Assembly (NCBI GenBank): GCA_915069725.1
Contig: CAJZFF010000116.1
Span: 1 to 6,163, forward strand
DNA length: 6,163 bases
Source: an uncultured Actinomyces sp.
GTDB lineage: Bacteria > Actinomycetota > Actinomycetes > Actinomycetales > Actinomycetaceae
Direction: 5' to 3'
A model generated the notes under the pieces. The model ran no database searches. It was not told the DNA's origin and worked only from the letters and a program-made list of their open reading frames with translations. The position numbers were made by a program, and so were the translations under genes. This document shows, piece after piece, positions 1 through 6,163 of this stretch; positions within the stretch are counted from its first letter, which is position 1; each line of letters begins with the position of its first letter.

Positions 1-716
1 ACGCGGCCGTCTTCTTCATCCCGTGGACCATCGTGGCCGCGATCCTCGCCTTCGCCCTGCTCAAGGACGTCCCGGTCAAGGCCAACATCCGCCAGCAGAT
101 CGACATCTTCTCCAACCCCGACACCTGGTACATGACGCTCATGTACGTGGCGACCTTCGGCCTGTTCTCCGGGTTCGCCGCACAGTTCGGACTCCTCATC
201 AAGAACACCTACGGGCCTGGTTCCGCCCTGGCCGAGCACTTCGACAAGTCCCTGCTGCCCCTGGGTGCGACTTACGCCTTCCTCGGGCCGCTGATCGGGT
301 CGGTGGTCCGAATGCTGTGGGGGCCCCTGTGCGACCGCTTCGGCGGGGCCATCTGGACCTTCATCTCCATCGTGGGAATGGGTGCCACACTGGCCGTCAC
401 CACCTTCTACCTCCACCCGACCGATCCGGCGCAGTTCCCCGGCTTCCTGTGGTCCATGCTGGCGATGTTCTTCTTCTCCGGCCTGGGCAATGCCGGCACC
501 TTCAAGCAGATGCCGATGATCATGCCCAAGCGCCAGGCCGGCGGCGCCATCGGCTTCACGGCCGCCGTCGCCTGCTTCGGCCCCTTCTTCGTGGGCGTGG
601 CCCTGTCGGCGATGGATGCCGCCGTCTGGTTCTGGATCTGCGCTGCCTACTCGGCCCTGTGCGCCATCATCTGCTGGATCCGCTACGCCCGCCCGGGAGC
701 GCCCTTCCCCGGCTGA
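1..716 (+). CDS. narK: NarK-type nitrate/nitrite transporter, C-terminal part (5'-truncated by window edge)
   Basis: Major facilitator superfamily protein of the nitrate/nitrite porter family, moving nitrate into and/or nitrite out of the cell across the cytoplasmic membrane. The reading frame is open from base 3; 237 residues are visible, ending at the TGA at 714-716. Hydrophobic stretches fit TM6 to TM12, at visible residues of about 1-20, 42-63, 86-107, 114-133, 145-165, 177-200 and 204-227. The stretch TWYMTLMYVATFGLFSGFAA is highly similar to TM7 of E. coli NarK as I recall it. Arg103 (309-311), in VVRMLWGPLCDRFGG, falls where E. coli has the substrate-binding Arg305, and GPLCDRFGG is the MFS loop motif. 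GLGNAGTFKQMPMI (480-521) and GFTAAVACFGPFFVG (552-596) correspond to the TM10 and TM11 nitrate-porter motifs. The TM10-TM11 loop is much shorter than in E. coli. The gene lies 109 bp upstream of narG on the same strand, which supports a nitrate rather than a sugar or drug substrate. The direction of transport (proton symport or nitrate/nitrite antiport) cannot be read from this part. Confidence 0.94.
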   Translation, partial: AAVFFIPWTIVAAILAFALLKDVPVKANIRQQIDIFSNPDTWYMTLMYVATFGLFSGFAAQFGLLIKNTYGPGSALAEHFDKSLLPLGATYAFLGPLIGSVVRMLWGPLCDRFGGAIWTFISIVGMGATLAVTTFYLHPTDPAQFPGFLWSMLAMFFFSGLGNAGTFKQMPMIMPKRQAGGAIGFTAAVACFGPFFVGVALSAMDAAVWFWICAAYSALCAIICWIRYARPGAPFPG

Positions 717-825
717 CCCGTCTCCGACGACGGCGGAGTCCGCCCGGCCCCGCAGCGCCCCGTCCGTCGTCAACCGCGTCGACCACCGCCCGGGGCCCAC
801 CGACCGCCACCGTGAAAGATCCGCA
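717..825 (+). other. narK-narG intergenic spacer, C-rich, no clear promoter or terminator
   Basis: These 109 bases separate narK from narG. By hand count they hold 53 C, 31 G, 16 A and 9 T, a marked C-over-G bias on the coding strand. The only small hairpin I see is CTCCG (722-726) pairing with CGGAG (734-738) around a 7-base loop. It has no T-run after it, so it is not an intrinsic terminator. There is no FNR-type TTGAT-N4-ATCAA and no TAC-containing NarL-like heptamer, and I cannot point to a convincing -10 box. The simplest reading is that narG is transcribed through from narK. The C-rich, G-poor character could allow Rho-dependent attenuation, which is inference only. Confidence 0.5.
814..819 (+). 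promoter_or_regulatory. Weak ribosome binding site for narG
   Basis: The purine stretch GAAAGA ends 6 bases before the ATG at 826. It is only a partial match to the Shine-Dalgarno consensus, but it is the only purine-rich run near the start and its spacing is right. It supports the start at 826. No ATG, GTG or TTG lies in the narG frame between the narK stop and this ATG, so no other start fits inside the spacer. Confidence 0.5.
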
Positions 826-3800
826 ATGACCGCCTCCACCGACCCCCTCGTCGCCGGACCCGACACGCAGGTCGAGCGCGCCCCCGGCCTGCTCGCCCTG
901 GGTTCCTACCTGCGTCACGGCAAAGCCAGCTCCGACGCCCGCCGCCTGTTCCTCACCGGTGGCCGCGAGGCCGACACCTTCTACCGGCACCGGTGGAGCC
1001 ACGACAAGATGGTCCATTCCACTCACGGGGTCAACTGCACCGGCTCATGCGCCTGGGAGGTCTACGTCACCGACGGAATCATCACGTGGGAGAAGCAGAT
1101 CACCGACTACCCCACCACGGGCCCGGACATGCCCGAGTACGAGCCCCGCGGCTGCCCGCGCGGCGCGGCCTTCTCCTGGTACACCTACTCCCCCACGCGC
1201 ATCCGCTACCCCTACGTGCGCTCGGTCCTGCTGGACGCCTTCCGCGCCGCGAAGGCCGACAACGACGGCGACCCGGTCGCCGCCTGGGCGCAGGTCACCG
1301 GTGATCCCGCCACCGCCAAGGCCTACAAGTCGGCCCGAGGCAAGGGCGGCATGGTGCGCGTGGGCTGGGACGAGGCCATGGAGATCGTCGCGGCCGCCTA
1401 CGTCCACACCATCCGCACCTGGGGCCCGGACCGCATCGCCGGCTTCAGCGTCATCCCGGCCATGTCCCAGGTCTCCTACGGAGCCGGAGGCCGCCTCCAC
1501 GAGCTCATCGGCGGCACGATGCTCTCCTTCTACGACTGGTACGCCGACCTGCCGCCGGCCTCACCCCAGGTCTTCGGGGACCAGACCGACGTCCCCGAGG
1601 CCGGTGACTGGTACAACTCCCAGTACCTCATGATGTGGGGCTCCAACCTGCCGCTGACCCGCACCCCGGACGCCCACTTCATGACCGAGGCCCGCTACCA
1701 CGGGCAGAAGGTCGTGGCCGTCTCCCCCGACTACGCCGACAACACCAAGTTCGCCGACCAGTGGCTGCGCGTGGCCCCGGGTACCGACGGCGCCCTGGCC
1801 CAGGCGATGGGACACGTCATCCTCTCCGAGTTCCACGTCAAGCGCGAGGAGTCCTTCTTCCTGGACTACATGCGCCGTCACACCGACTCCCCCTTCCTCA
1901 TCGGTCTGGACCCCTCCCCCGACGGCACCGGCTACGTGCCCGGGCGCTTCGTGACGGCCTCCGACGTCAACGGCGTCGCCACCGGCGCTCCGAAGAACGA
2001 GTTCCGCCCCCTCGTGTGGGACCGCGAGCGCGGCCCGGCCGACCCCGGCGGCACCCTGGCCGACCGTTTCACCCCTGAGGGTGAGGGCAAGTGGAACCTG
2101 CTCATGGAGGGTGTCGACCCGGTCATGAGCATCCTGGACCTGCACGGCCAGGGCCCCCAGGTGCAGGCCGCCGAGGTGCTCCTGCCCCGCTTCGACCTGC
2201 CCGGCTCCTCCACCCCCGAGGGCTCCGTGGGCGGCGGCGTCGTGCGCCGCGGCGTGCCGGTCACCCGCATCGGGGACCGTATGGTCACCACCGTCTACGA
2301 CCTGCTCCTGGCCCAGTACGCCGTCGAGCGCCCGTCCATGCCGGGCGAGTGGCCCGCGGACTACCAGGACGCCACCGTCCCGGGCACTCCCGCCTGGGCC
2401 AGCGAGATCACCGGCGTTCCGGGCCCCGCCATCATCCAGGTGGCGCGCGACTTCGCCCTCAACGCCGTGGAGTCCGGCGGCCGCTCCCAGATCGTCATGG
2501 GCGCGGGCATCAACCACTACTACCACGCCGACCAGATTTACCGGACGATCCTGGCGCTGACCTCCATGTGCGCCACCCAGGGCGTCAACGGCGGCGGCTG
2601 GGCCCACTACGTGGGTCAGGAGAAGGTCCGCCCGCTCAGCGGCTTCCAGCAGTACGCCTTCGCCCTGGACTGGCACCGCCCGGCCCGGCAGATGATCTCC
2701 ACGGGCTTCTGGTACATCACCACCGACCAGTGGCGCTACGACACCACCTCCGCCGAGCGCCTGGCCTCCCCGCTGGGGCCGGGCACCCTGGCGGGCAAGA
2801 CCACGACCGATGCCATGGTCGAGGCCATGAAGCGCGGGTGGACGCCGTCCTACCCGACCTTCAACCGCAGCCCACTGCTGCTGGGCCAGCAGGCCGCCGA
2901 GGCGGGCATGGACCCCAAGGACTACGTCGTCGAGCAGCTGCGCTCCGGTGAGCTGCGCTTCGCCTGCGAGGACCCCGACGCCCCCGAGAACTTCCCGCGC
3001 ATCCTGTGCTCGTGGCGCACGAACCTGCTGGGCAGCTCGGCCAAGGGCACGGAGTTCTTCCTGCGCCACATGGTGGGCGCGGACAACGACGTCAACGCCG
3101 TCGAGACCCCGGCCGAGCAGCGTCCCGCCTCGGTGACCTGGCGCGACGAGGCCCCCGTGGGCAAGCTCGACCTCATGTGGACCGCGGACTTCCGCAACAC
3201 CTCCACCACCCTGCACTCCGACGTCGTCCTGCCGGCGGCCACCTGGTACGAGAAGCACGACATCTCCTCGACCGACATGCACCCCTTCGTGCACTCCTTC
3301 AACGCGGCCATCGACCCGCCCTGGGAGGCGCGCACCGACTTCCAGGTCTTCCAGACCCTGGCCGGGCTCATCTCCGCCTGGGCGCCGCGCTACCTGGGCA
3401 CCCAGACCGACGTCGTCGCCGCACCCCTGACGCACGACACCCCCGACGCCCTGACGATGGCGCACGGTGACGTGTCCTCCCTCCCCCAGGAGTGGGTGCC
3501 GGGAGTGACGATGCCCAAGCTGGTGCCCACCGAGCGCGACTACACCCAGATCCGGTCCAAGTTCGACGCCCTGGGCCCCCTGGCCGAGAAGCTGGGGATT
3601 CCCTGCAAGGGCATCATGCTCAAGCCGGGTCCGGAGGTGGAGCGCCTGGCCCGCAACCACGGGGTCTCCTCCGACGGCGTGGCCGCCGGCCGGCCGCTGA
3701 TCGACACCGACATCCGCGCCGCCGACGCGATCTTCACGCTGTCGGGCACCACCAACGGGCGCATCTCCACCGAGGGCTGGGACACGCTGTCCAAGCGCAC

Positions 3801-4587
3801 CGGCACCACGCTGGTCGAGCTCAGCGAGGAGGAGGCCGGCAAGCTCATCTCCTTCGCCGACACCCAGGTCAAGCCCCAGGGAGTCATCACCTCCCCGGAG
3901 TGGTCCGGCTCCGAGCACGGCGGACGGCGCTACTCGGCCTTCGTGGTCAACGTGGAGCACGCCAAGCCCTGGCACACCCTGACCGGGCGCATGCACTACT
4001 ACCTCGACCACGACTGGATGCGGGACATGGGAGAGTCCCTGCCGATCTTCCGGCCGCCACTGGACTTCCACGCCCTGTACGGGGAGGCCGCGCCCGGCTC
4101 GGTGTCCACGAGCCAGGCCGGCACGGCGGAGGTCGCGGTGCGCTACATCACCGCGCACAACAAGTGGGCGATCCACTCGCAGTACTTCGATAACCTGTAC
4201 ATGCTCACGCTGGGACGGGGCGGCCAGACCATCTGGATGAGTCCCCAGGACGCCGACAAGATCGGCGTCAAGGACAACGAGTGGGTCGAGGCCTACAACC
4301 GCAACGGCATCGTGGCGGCGCGCGCCATCGTCTCCCACCGCATCCCCGAGGGCATGGTCTTCATGCACCACGCCCAGGAGCGCACCATGAACACCCCGCT
4401 GACCGAGTCCAGCGGCAGGCGCGGCGGGACGCACAACTCGCTGACCAGGATCGTGCTCAAGCCCAGCCACTTCGCCGGCGGCTACGGGCAGCTGTCCTAC
4501 GCCTTCAACTACATCGGCCCCACGGGCAACAACCGCGACGAGGTCACGCTTATTCGTCGCCGCAGCAACCAGGAGGTGACTTTCTGA
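826..4587 (+). CDS. narG: Respiratory nitrate reductase alpha subunit NarG (Mo-bis-MGD catalytic subunit)
   Basis: Catalytic subunit of the membrane-bound, cytoplasm-facing quinol:nitrate oxidoreductase, reducing nitrate to nitrite with electrons passed on by NarH. It has 1253 residues, against about 1247 in E. coli. The N-terminal [4Fe-4S] (FS0) ligands are His67, Cys71, Cys75 and Cys110, with the same 4-4-35 spacing as E. coli His49/Cys53/Cys57/Cys92. A His as the first ligand is the hallmark of NarG within the DMSO reductase family. Asp237 in SFYDWYADLPP (codon 1534-1536) matches the Mo-ligating Asp222. Further family blocks are GSNLPLTRTPDAHF, GAGINHYYH (from residue 559), GGGWAHYVGQEK and WRTNLLGSSAKG. 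The C-terminal molybdopterin-dinucleotide domain covers roughly residues 1100-1230. Residues 39-43 are RRLFL, resembling a twin-arginine motif but with no hydrophobic region after it. Start at 826: upstream in-frame sequence only overlaps narK in another frame and is unlike NarG, whereas homology begins just after this ATG. narH overlaps the stop. Frame is intact throughout. Confidence 0.98.
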   Translation: MTASTDPLVAGPDTQVERAPGLLALGSYLRHGKASSDARRLFLTGGREADTFYRHRWSHDKMVHSTHGVNCTGSCAWEVYVTDGIITWEKQITDYPTTGPDMPEYEPRGCPRGAAFSWYTYSPTRIRYPYVRSVLLDAFRAAKADNDGDPVAAWAQVTGDPATAKAYKSARGKGGMVRVGWDEAMEIVAAAYVHTIRTWGPDRIAGFSVIPAMSQVSYGAGGRLHELIGGTMLSFYDWYADLPPASPQVFGDQTDVPEAGDWYNSQYLMMWGSNLPLTRTPDAHFMTEARYHGQKVVAVSPDYADNTKFADQWLRVAPGTDGALAQAMGHVILSEFHVKREESFFLDYMRRHTDSPFLIGLDPSPDGTGYVPGRFVTASDVNGVATGAPKNEFRPLVWDRERGPADPGGTLADRFTPEGEGKWNLLMEGVDPVMSILDLHGQGPQVQAAEVLLPRFDLPGSSTPEGSVGGGVVRRGVPVTRIGDRMVTTVYDLLLAQYAVERPSMPGEWPADYQDATVPGTPAWASEITGVPGPAIIQVARDFALNAVESGGRSQIVMGAGINHYYHADQIYRTILALTSMCATQGVNGGGWAHYVGQEKVRPLSGFQQYAFALDWHRPARQMISTGFWYITTDQWRYDTTSAERLASPLGPGTLAGKTTTDAMVEAMKRGWTPSYPTFNRSPLLLGQQAAEAGMDPKDYVVEQLRSGELRFACEDPDAPENFPRILCSWRTNLLGSSAKGTEFFLRHMVGADNDVNAVETPAEQRPASVTWRDEAPVGKLDLMWTADFRNTSTTLHSDVVLPAATWYEKHDISSTDMHPFVHSFNAAIDPPWEARTDFQVFQTLAGLISAWAPRYLGTQTDVVAAPLTHDTPDALTMAHGDVSSLPQEWVPGVTMPKLVPTERDYTQIRSKFDALGPLAEKLGIPCKGIMLKPGPEVERLARNHGVSSDGVAAGRPLIDTDIRAADAIFTLSGTTNGRISTEGWDTLSKRTGTTLVELSEEEAGKLISFADTQVKPQGVITSPEWSGSEHGGRRYSAFVVNVEHAKPWHTLTGRMHYYLDHDWMRDMGESLPIFRPPLDFHALYGEAAPGSVSTSQAGTAEVAVRYITAHNKWAIHSQYFDNLYMLTLGRGGQTIWMSPQDADKIGVKDNEWVEAYNRNGIVAARAIVSHRIPEGMVFMHHAQERTMNTPLTESSGRRGGTHNSLTRIVLKPSHFAGGYGQLSYAFNYIGPTGNNRDEVTLIRRRSNQEVTF
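4571..4579 (+). promoter_or_regulatory. Strong Shine-Dalgarno for narH within the narG 3' end, with TGATG stop/start overlap
   Basis: AGGAGGTGA is a near-ideal match to the 16S rRNA anti-Shine-Dalgarno sequence and ends 7 bases before the narH ATG at 4587. It lies inside the last codons of narG (Gln-Glu-Val). The narG TGA at 4585-4587 and the narH ATG at 4587-4589 share one base. This fixes the narH start at 4587 rather than at the in-frame ATGs at 4596, 4611 or 4617, and is the usual arrangement for translational coupling, keeping NarG and NarH in matched amounts. Confidence 0.88.
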
Positions 4588-6163
4588 TGAAGGTCATGGC
4601 CCAGATCGCAATGGTGATGAACCTCGACAAGTGCATCGGCTGCCACACCTGTTCAGTGACCTGCAAGCAGGCCTGGACCAACCGCGAGGGCACCGAGTAC
4701 ATGTGGTTCAACAACGTCGAGACCCGCCCGGGTGTCGGCTACCCCAAGGGGTGGGAGGACCAGGACACCTGGCGCGGCGGCTGGGAGCGCACGGCCTCGG
4801 GCCGCCTGCGGCCCCGTTCGGGCGGGCGCCTGCGCCGCCTGGTCAACATCTTCGCCAACCCGGAGATGCCCACGGTCGAGGACTACTACGAGCCGTGGAC
4901 CTACGAGTACGACAAGCTGCTCTCGGCCCCCAAGGACTCCCCGGCACTTCCGGTGGCACGCGCCAAGAGCCAGTTGACCGGCGAGTACATGCCCACCATC
5001 AAGTGGGGTCCCAACTGGGACGACGACCTGGGCGGCTCCATGGAGACCCTCCAGCAGGACCCGATCGTCGAGGCGATGAGCACGAAGGTGCGCACCGACA
5101 TCGAGTCGGCCTTCATGTTCTACCTGCCGCGCATCTGCGAGCACTGCCTCAACCCCACCTGCGTGTCCGCCTGCCCGTCGGGCGCCATGTACAAGCGCAC
5201 CGAGGACGGCATCGTCCTGGTGGACCAGGACGCCTGCCGAGGCTGGCGCATGTGCGTGTCGGCCTGCCCCTACAAGAAGGTCTACTTCAACCACGCCACC
5301 GGCAAGGCCGAGAAGTGCACCCTGTGCTACCCGCGCCTGGAGGTCGGCGAGCCCACCGTGTGCTCGGAGACCTGCGTGGGCCGCCTGCGCTACCTGGGCG
5401 TTCTCCTCTACGATGCCGATCGCGTCTCGCAGGCCGCCGCCGTCAAGGACCCGCAGGACCTGTACATGGCCCAGCGCGAGATCCTCCTCAACCCCCACGA
5501 CCCCGAGGTCGTGGCGGGCGCGCGCGCCGAGGGCGTCCCGGACAACTGGATCGAGGCGGCCCAGGCCTCCCCCATCTGGGACCTCATCGACACCTATGAG
5601 GTGGCCCTGCCTCTGCACCCTGAGTACCGCACCATGCCGATGGTCTGGTACATCCCGCCGCTCTCCCCGGTCGTTGACGAGGTCGCGGCCGCAGGCCTGG
5701 ACGGTGAGAACTACAAGGTGCTGCTCACGGCCGTCTCCGACATGCGCATCCCGCTGGAGTACCTGGCGGGCCTGTTCACGGCCGGTGATACCAACACGGT
5801 CGAGCTCGTGCTGCGGCGCCTGGCCGCGATGCGCTCCCACATGCGCGACGTGCGTCTGGGCCGCGAGCCCGACCCGGCCATCGCCGCCGCCGTGGGCCTG
5901 GACGGCAAGAAGCTGGAGGCCATGTACCGCCTGCTGGCCATCGCCAAGTACGACGACCGCTACGTCATCCCCACCACCAAGCCCGAGGTCCCCCGCGGCA
6001 TGGAGTCCATGGGCAACGACGTCAAGACCCTTCTGGGTGAGGGCGCCCCGGCCGGATGCCACCCCGACGTCGCCTCCTTCCACGGTCAGGGCGGTGCCGG
6101 CGGCGTCAACAACGGCCCGGTGAGCCTTCCGCTGCCGACCGTGCGCCGCGAACCGGTGCCGGC
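4587..6163 (+). CDS. narH: Respiratory nitrate reductase beta subunit NarH (four Fe-S clusters), 3'-truncated by window edge
   Basis: Electron-transfer subunit passing electrons from the NarI haems to the NarG cluster and molybdenum centre on the cytoplasmic face of the membrane. 525 codons plus 2 bases are visible with no stop. Ligand positions match E. coli NarH numbering exactly: Cys16, Cys19, Cys22 and Cys26 at the N-terminus; Cys184, Cys187, Cys192 and Cys196; Cys217, Cys223 and Cys227; Cys244, Cys247, Cys259 and Cys263. Trp220 in CRGWRMC takes the place of a fourth cysteine, the known signature of the single [3Fe-4S] cluster; the other three are [4Fe-4S]. The beta-subunit C-terminal region follows, with the family block LPLHPEYRTMPMVWYIPPLSP from residue 341 and a conserved MYRLLAIAKYDDRYVIP near residue 452. 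The last 40 or so residues are rich in Gly and Pro, do not resemble the E. coli end, and already exceed its 512-residue length. It overlaps narG by one base. narJ and narI are expected downstream. Confidence 0.98.
   Translation, partial: MKVMAQIAMVMNLDKCIGCHTCSVTCKQAWTNREGTEYMWFNNVETRPGVGYPKGWEDQDTWRGGWERTASGRLRPRSGGRLRRLVNIFANPEMPTVEDYYEPWTYEYDKLLSAPKDSPALPVARAKSQLTGEYMPTIKWGPNWDDDLGGSMETLQQDPIVEAMSTKVRTDIESAFMFYLPRICEHCLNPTCVSACPSGAMYKRTEDGIVLVDQDACRGWRMCVSACPYKKVYFNHATGKAEKCTLCYPRLEVGEPTVCSETCVGRLRYLGVLLYDADRVSQAAAVKDPQDLYMAQREILLNPHDPEVVAGARAEGVPDNWIEAAQASPIWDLIDTYEVALPLHPEYRTMPMVWYIPPLSPVVDEVAAAGLDGENYKVLLTAVSDMRIPLEYLAGLFTAGDTNTVELVLRRLAAMRSHMRDVRLGREPDPAIAAAVGLDGKKLEAMYRLLAIAKYDDRYVIPTTKPEVPRGMESMGNDVKTLLGEGAPAGCHPDVASFHGQGGAGGVNNGPVSLPLPTVRREPVP

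Noticed and set aside
720..740. Possible terminator hairpin after narK.
   Set aside because: The stem is only 5 bp with a 7-base loop and no T-run follows, so it does not qualify as an intrinsic terminator.
616..825. The narG frame stays open upstream to an ATG at 616, inside narK, which would add 70 residues.
   Set aside because: The added stretch is an out-of-frame reading of the narK 3' end and spacer, rich in Pro, Ser and Arg. The start at 826 gives the normal NarG length and alignment, and has a plausible ribosome site.
23..829. A 268-codon plus-strand frame overlapping narK and the spacer.
   Set aside because: Arg/Pro/His-rich shadow of narK in the +1-shifted frame. narK itself has clear transporter motifs and membrane segments.
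2091..2951. A 286-codon plus-strand frame inside narG, with similar frames at 1635-2078, 3006-3470, 3492-4193, 4631-5599 and 5413-6123.
   Set aside because: All lie within narG or narH in alternative frames and give Arg/Pro/Gly-rich translations typical of GC-rich shadow frames. The host genes carry intact catalytic motifs across these regions.
1561..4470. A 969-codon open frame on the minus strand, opposite narG.
   Set aside because: Its codons are in register with those of narG, so it stays open simply because narG uses no TTA, CTA or TCA codon between 1564 and 4470, as expected in GC-rich DNA. It ends exactly where narG has a TCA serine codon (1561-1563). The predicted product is low-complexity and Gly/Val/His-rich, with no recognisable domain.
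4653..6083. A 476-codon open frame on the minus strand, opposite narH.
   Set aside because: Same cause: it is in register with narH and ends at the narH Ser23 TCA codon (4653-4655). The product resembles no family I know and is Gly/Val/His-rich.
1..6163. Search for tRNA or rRNA genes, CRISPR repeats, insertion sequences, attachment sites, riboswitches or a hidden small gene.
   Set aside because: Apart from 717-825 the window is fully occupied by three coding regions in conserved frames. I saw no repeat arrays, terminal inverted repeats or structured RNA signatures by eye.

Overview
The window is the core of a respiratory nitrate reduction operon from a GC-rich bacterium, all on the plus strand: the 3' end of narK (nitrate/nitrite transporter), a complete narG (molybdenum-containing catalytic subunit) and most of narH (iron-sulfur subunit), which runs off the right edge. 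The strong preference for G or C at third codon positions, together with NarG and NarH sequence detail (for example GREADTFYRHRWSHDK near the NarG N-terminus, close to what I recall of mycobacterial NarG), points to a high-GC Gram-positive (Actinomycetota). An Actinomyces-like facultative anaerobe is a reasonable guess, but the window does not prove the genus.

Layout. Bases 1-716 hold the last 237 codons of narK (about membrane segments 6 to 12). Bases 717-825 are a C-rich 109-bp spacer with no recognisable promoter, FNR-type site or intrinsic terminator. Bases 826-4587 are narG (1253 aa, all four ligands of its [4Fe-4S] cluster and the Mo-coordinating Asp present). narH begins at 4587, its ATG sharing one base with the narG stop (TGATG) and preceded by a strong Shine-Dalgarno sequence inside the narG coding region. 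It stays open to base 6163 (525 codons plus 2 bases). All sixteen iron-sulfur ligand positions match the E. coli NarH numbering: fifteen cysteines from Cys16 to Cys263, plus the Trp220 that marks the [3Fe-4S] cluster.

How the genes work together. NarK brings nitrate in and/or exchanges it for nitrite. NarG reduces nitrate to nitrite at a Mo-bis-MGD centre on the cytoplasmic side. NarH carries electrons through four Fe-S clusters from the membrane cytochrome b subunit (NarI) to NarG. narJ (assembly chaperone) and narI would be expected just beyond the right edge, but are not visible here.

This is a recognisable, conserved pathway. I found no sign of an undescribed system. The points worth a second look are modest: a Tat-like RRLFL motif near the NarG N-terminus, a shortened TM10-TM11 loop and glycine-poor nitrate signature in NarK, the C-rich narK-narG spacer, and a NarH C-terminal tail longer than the E. 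coli protein.
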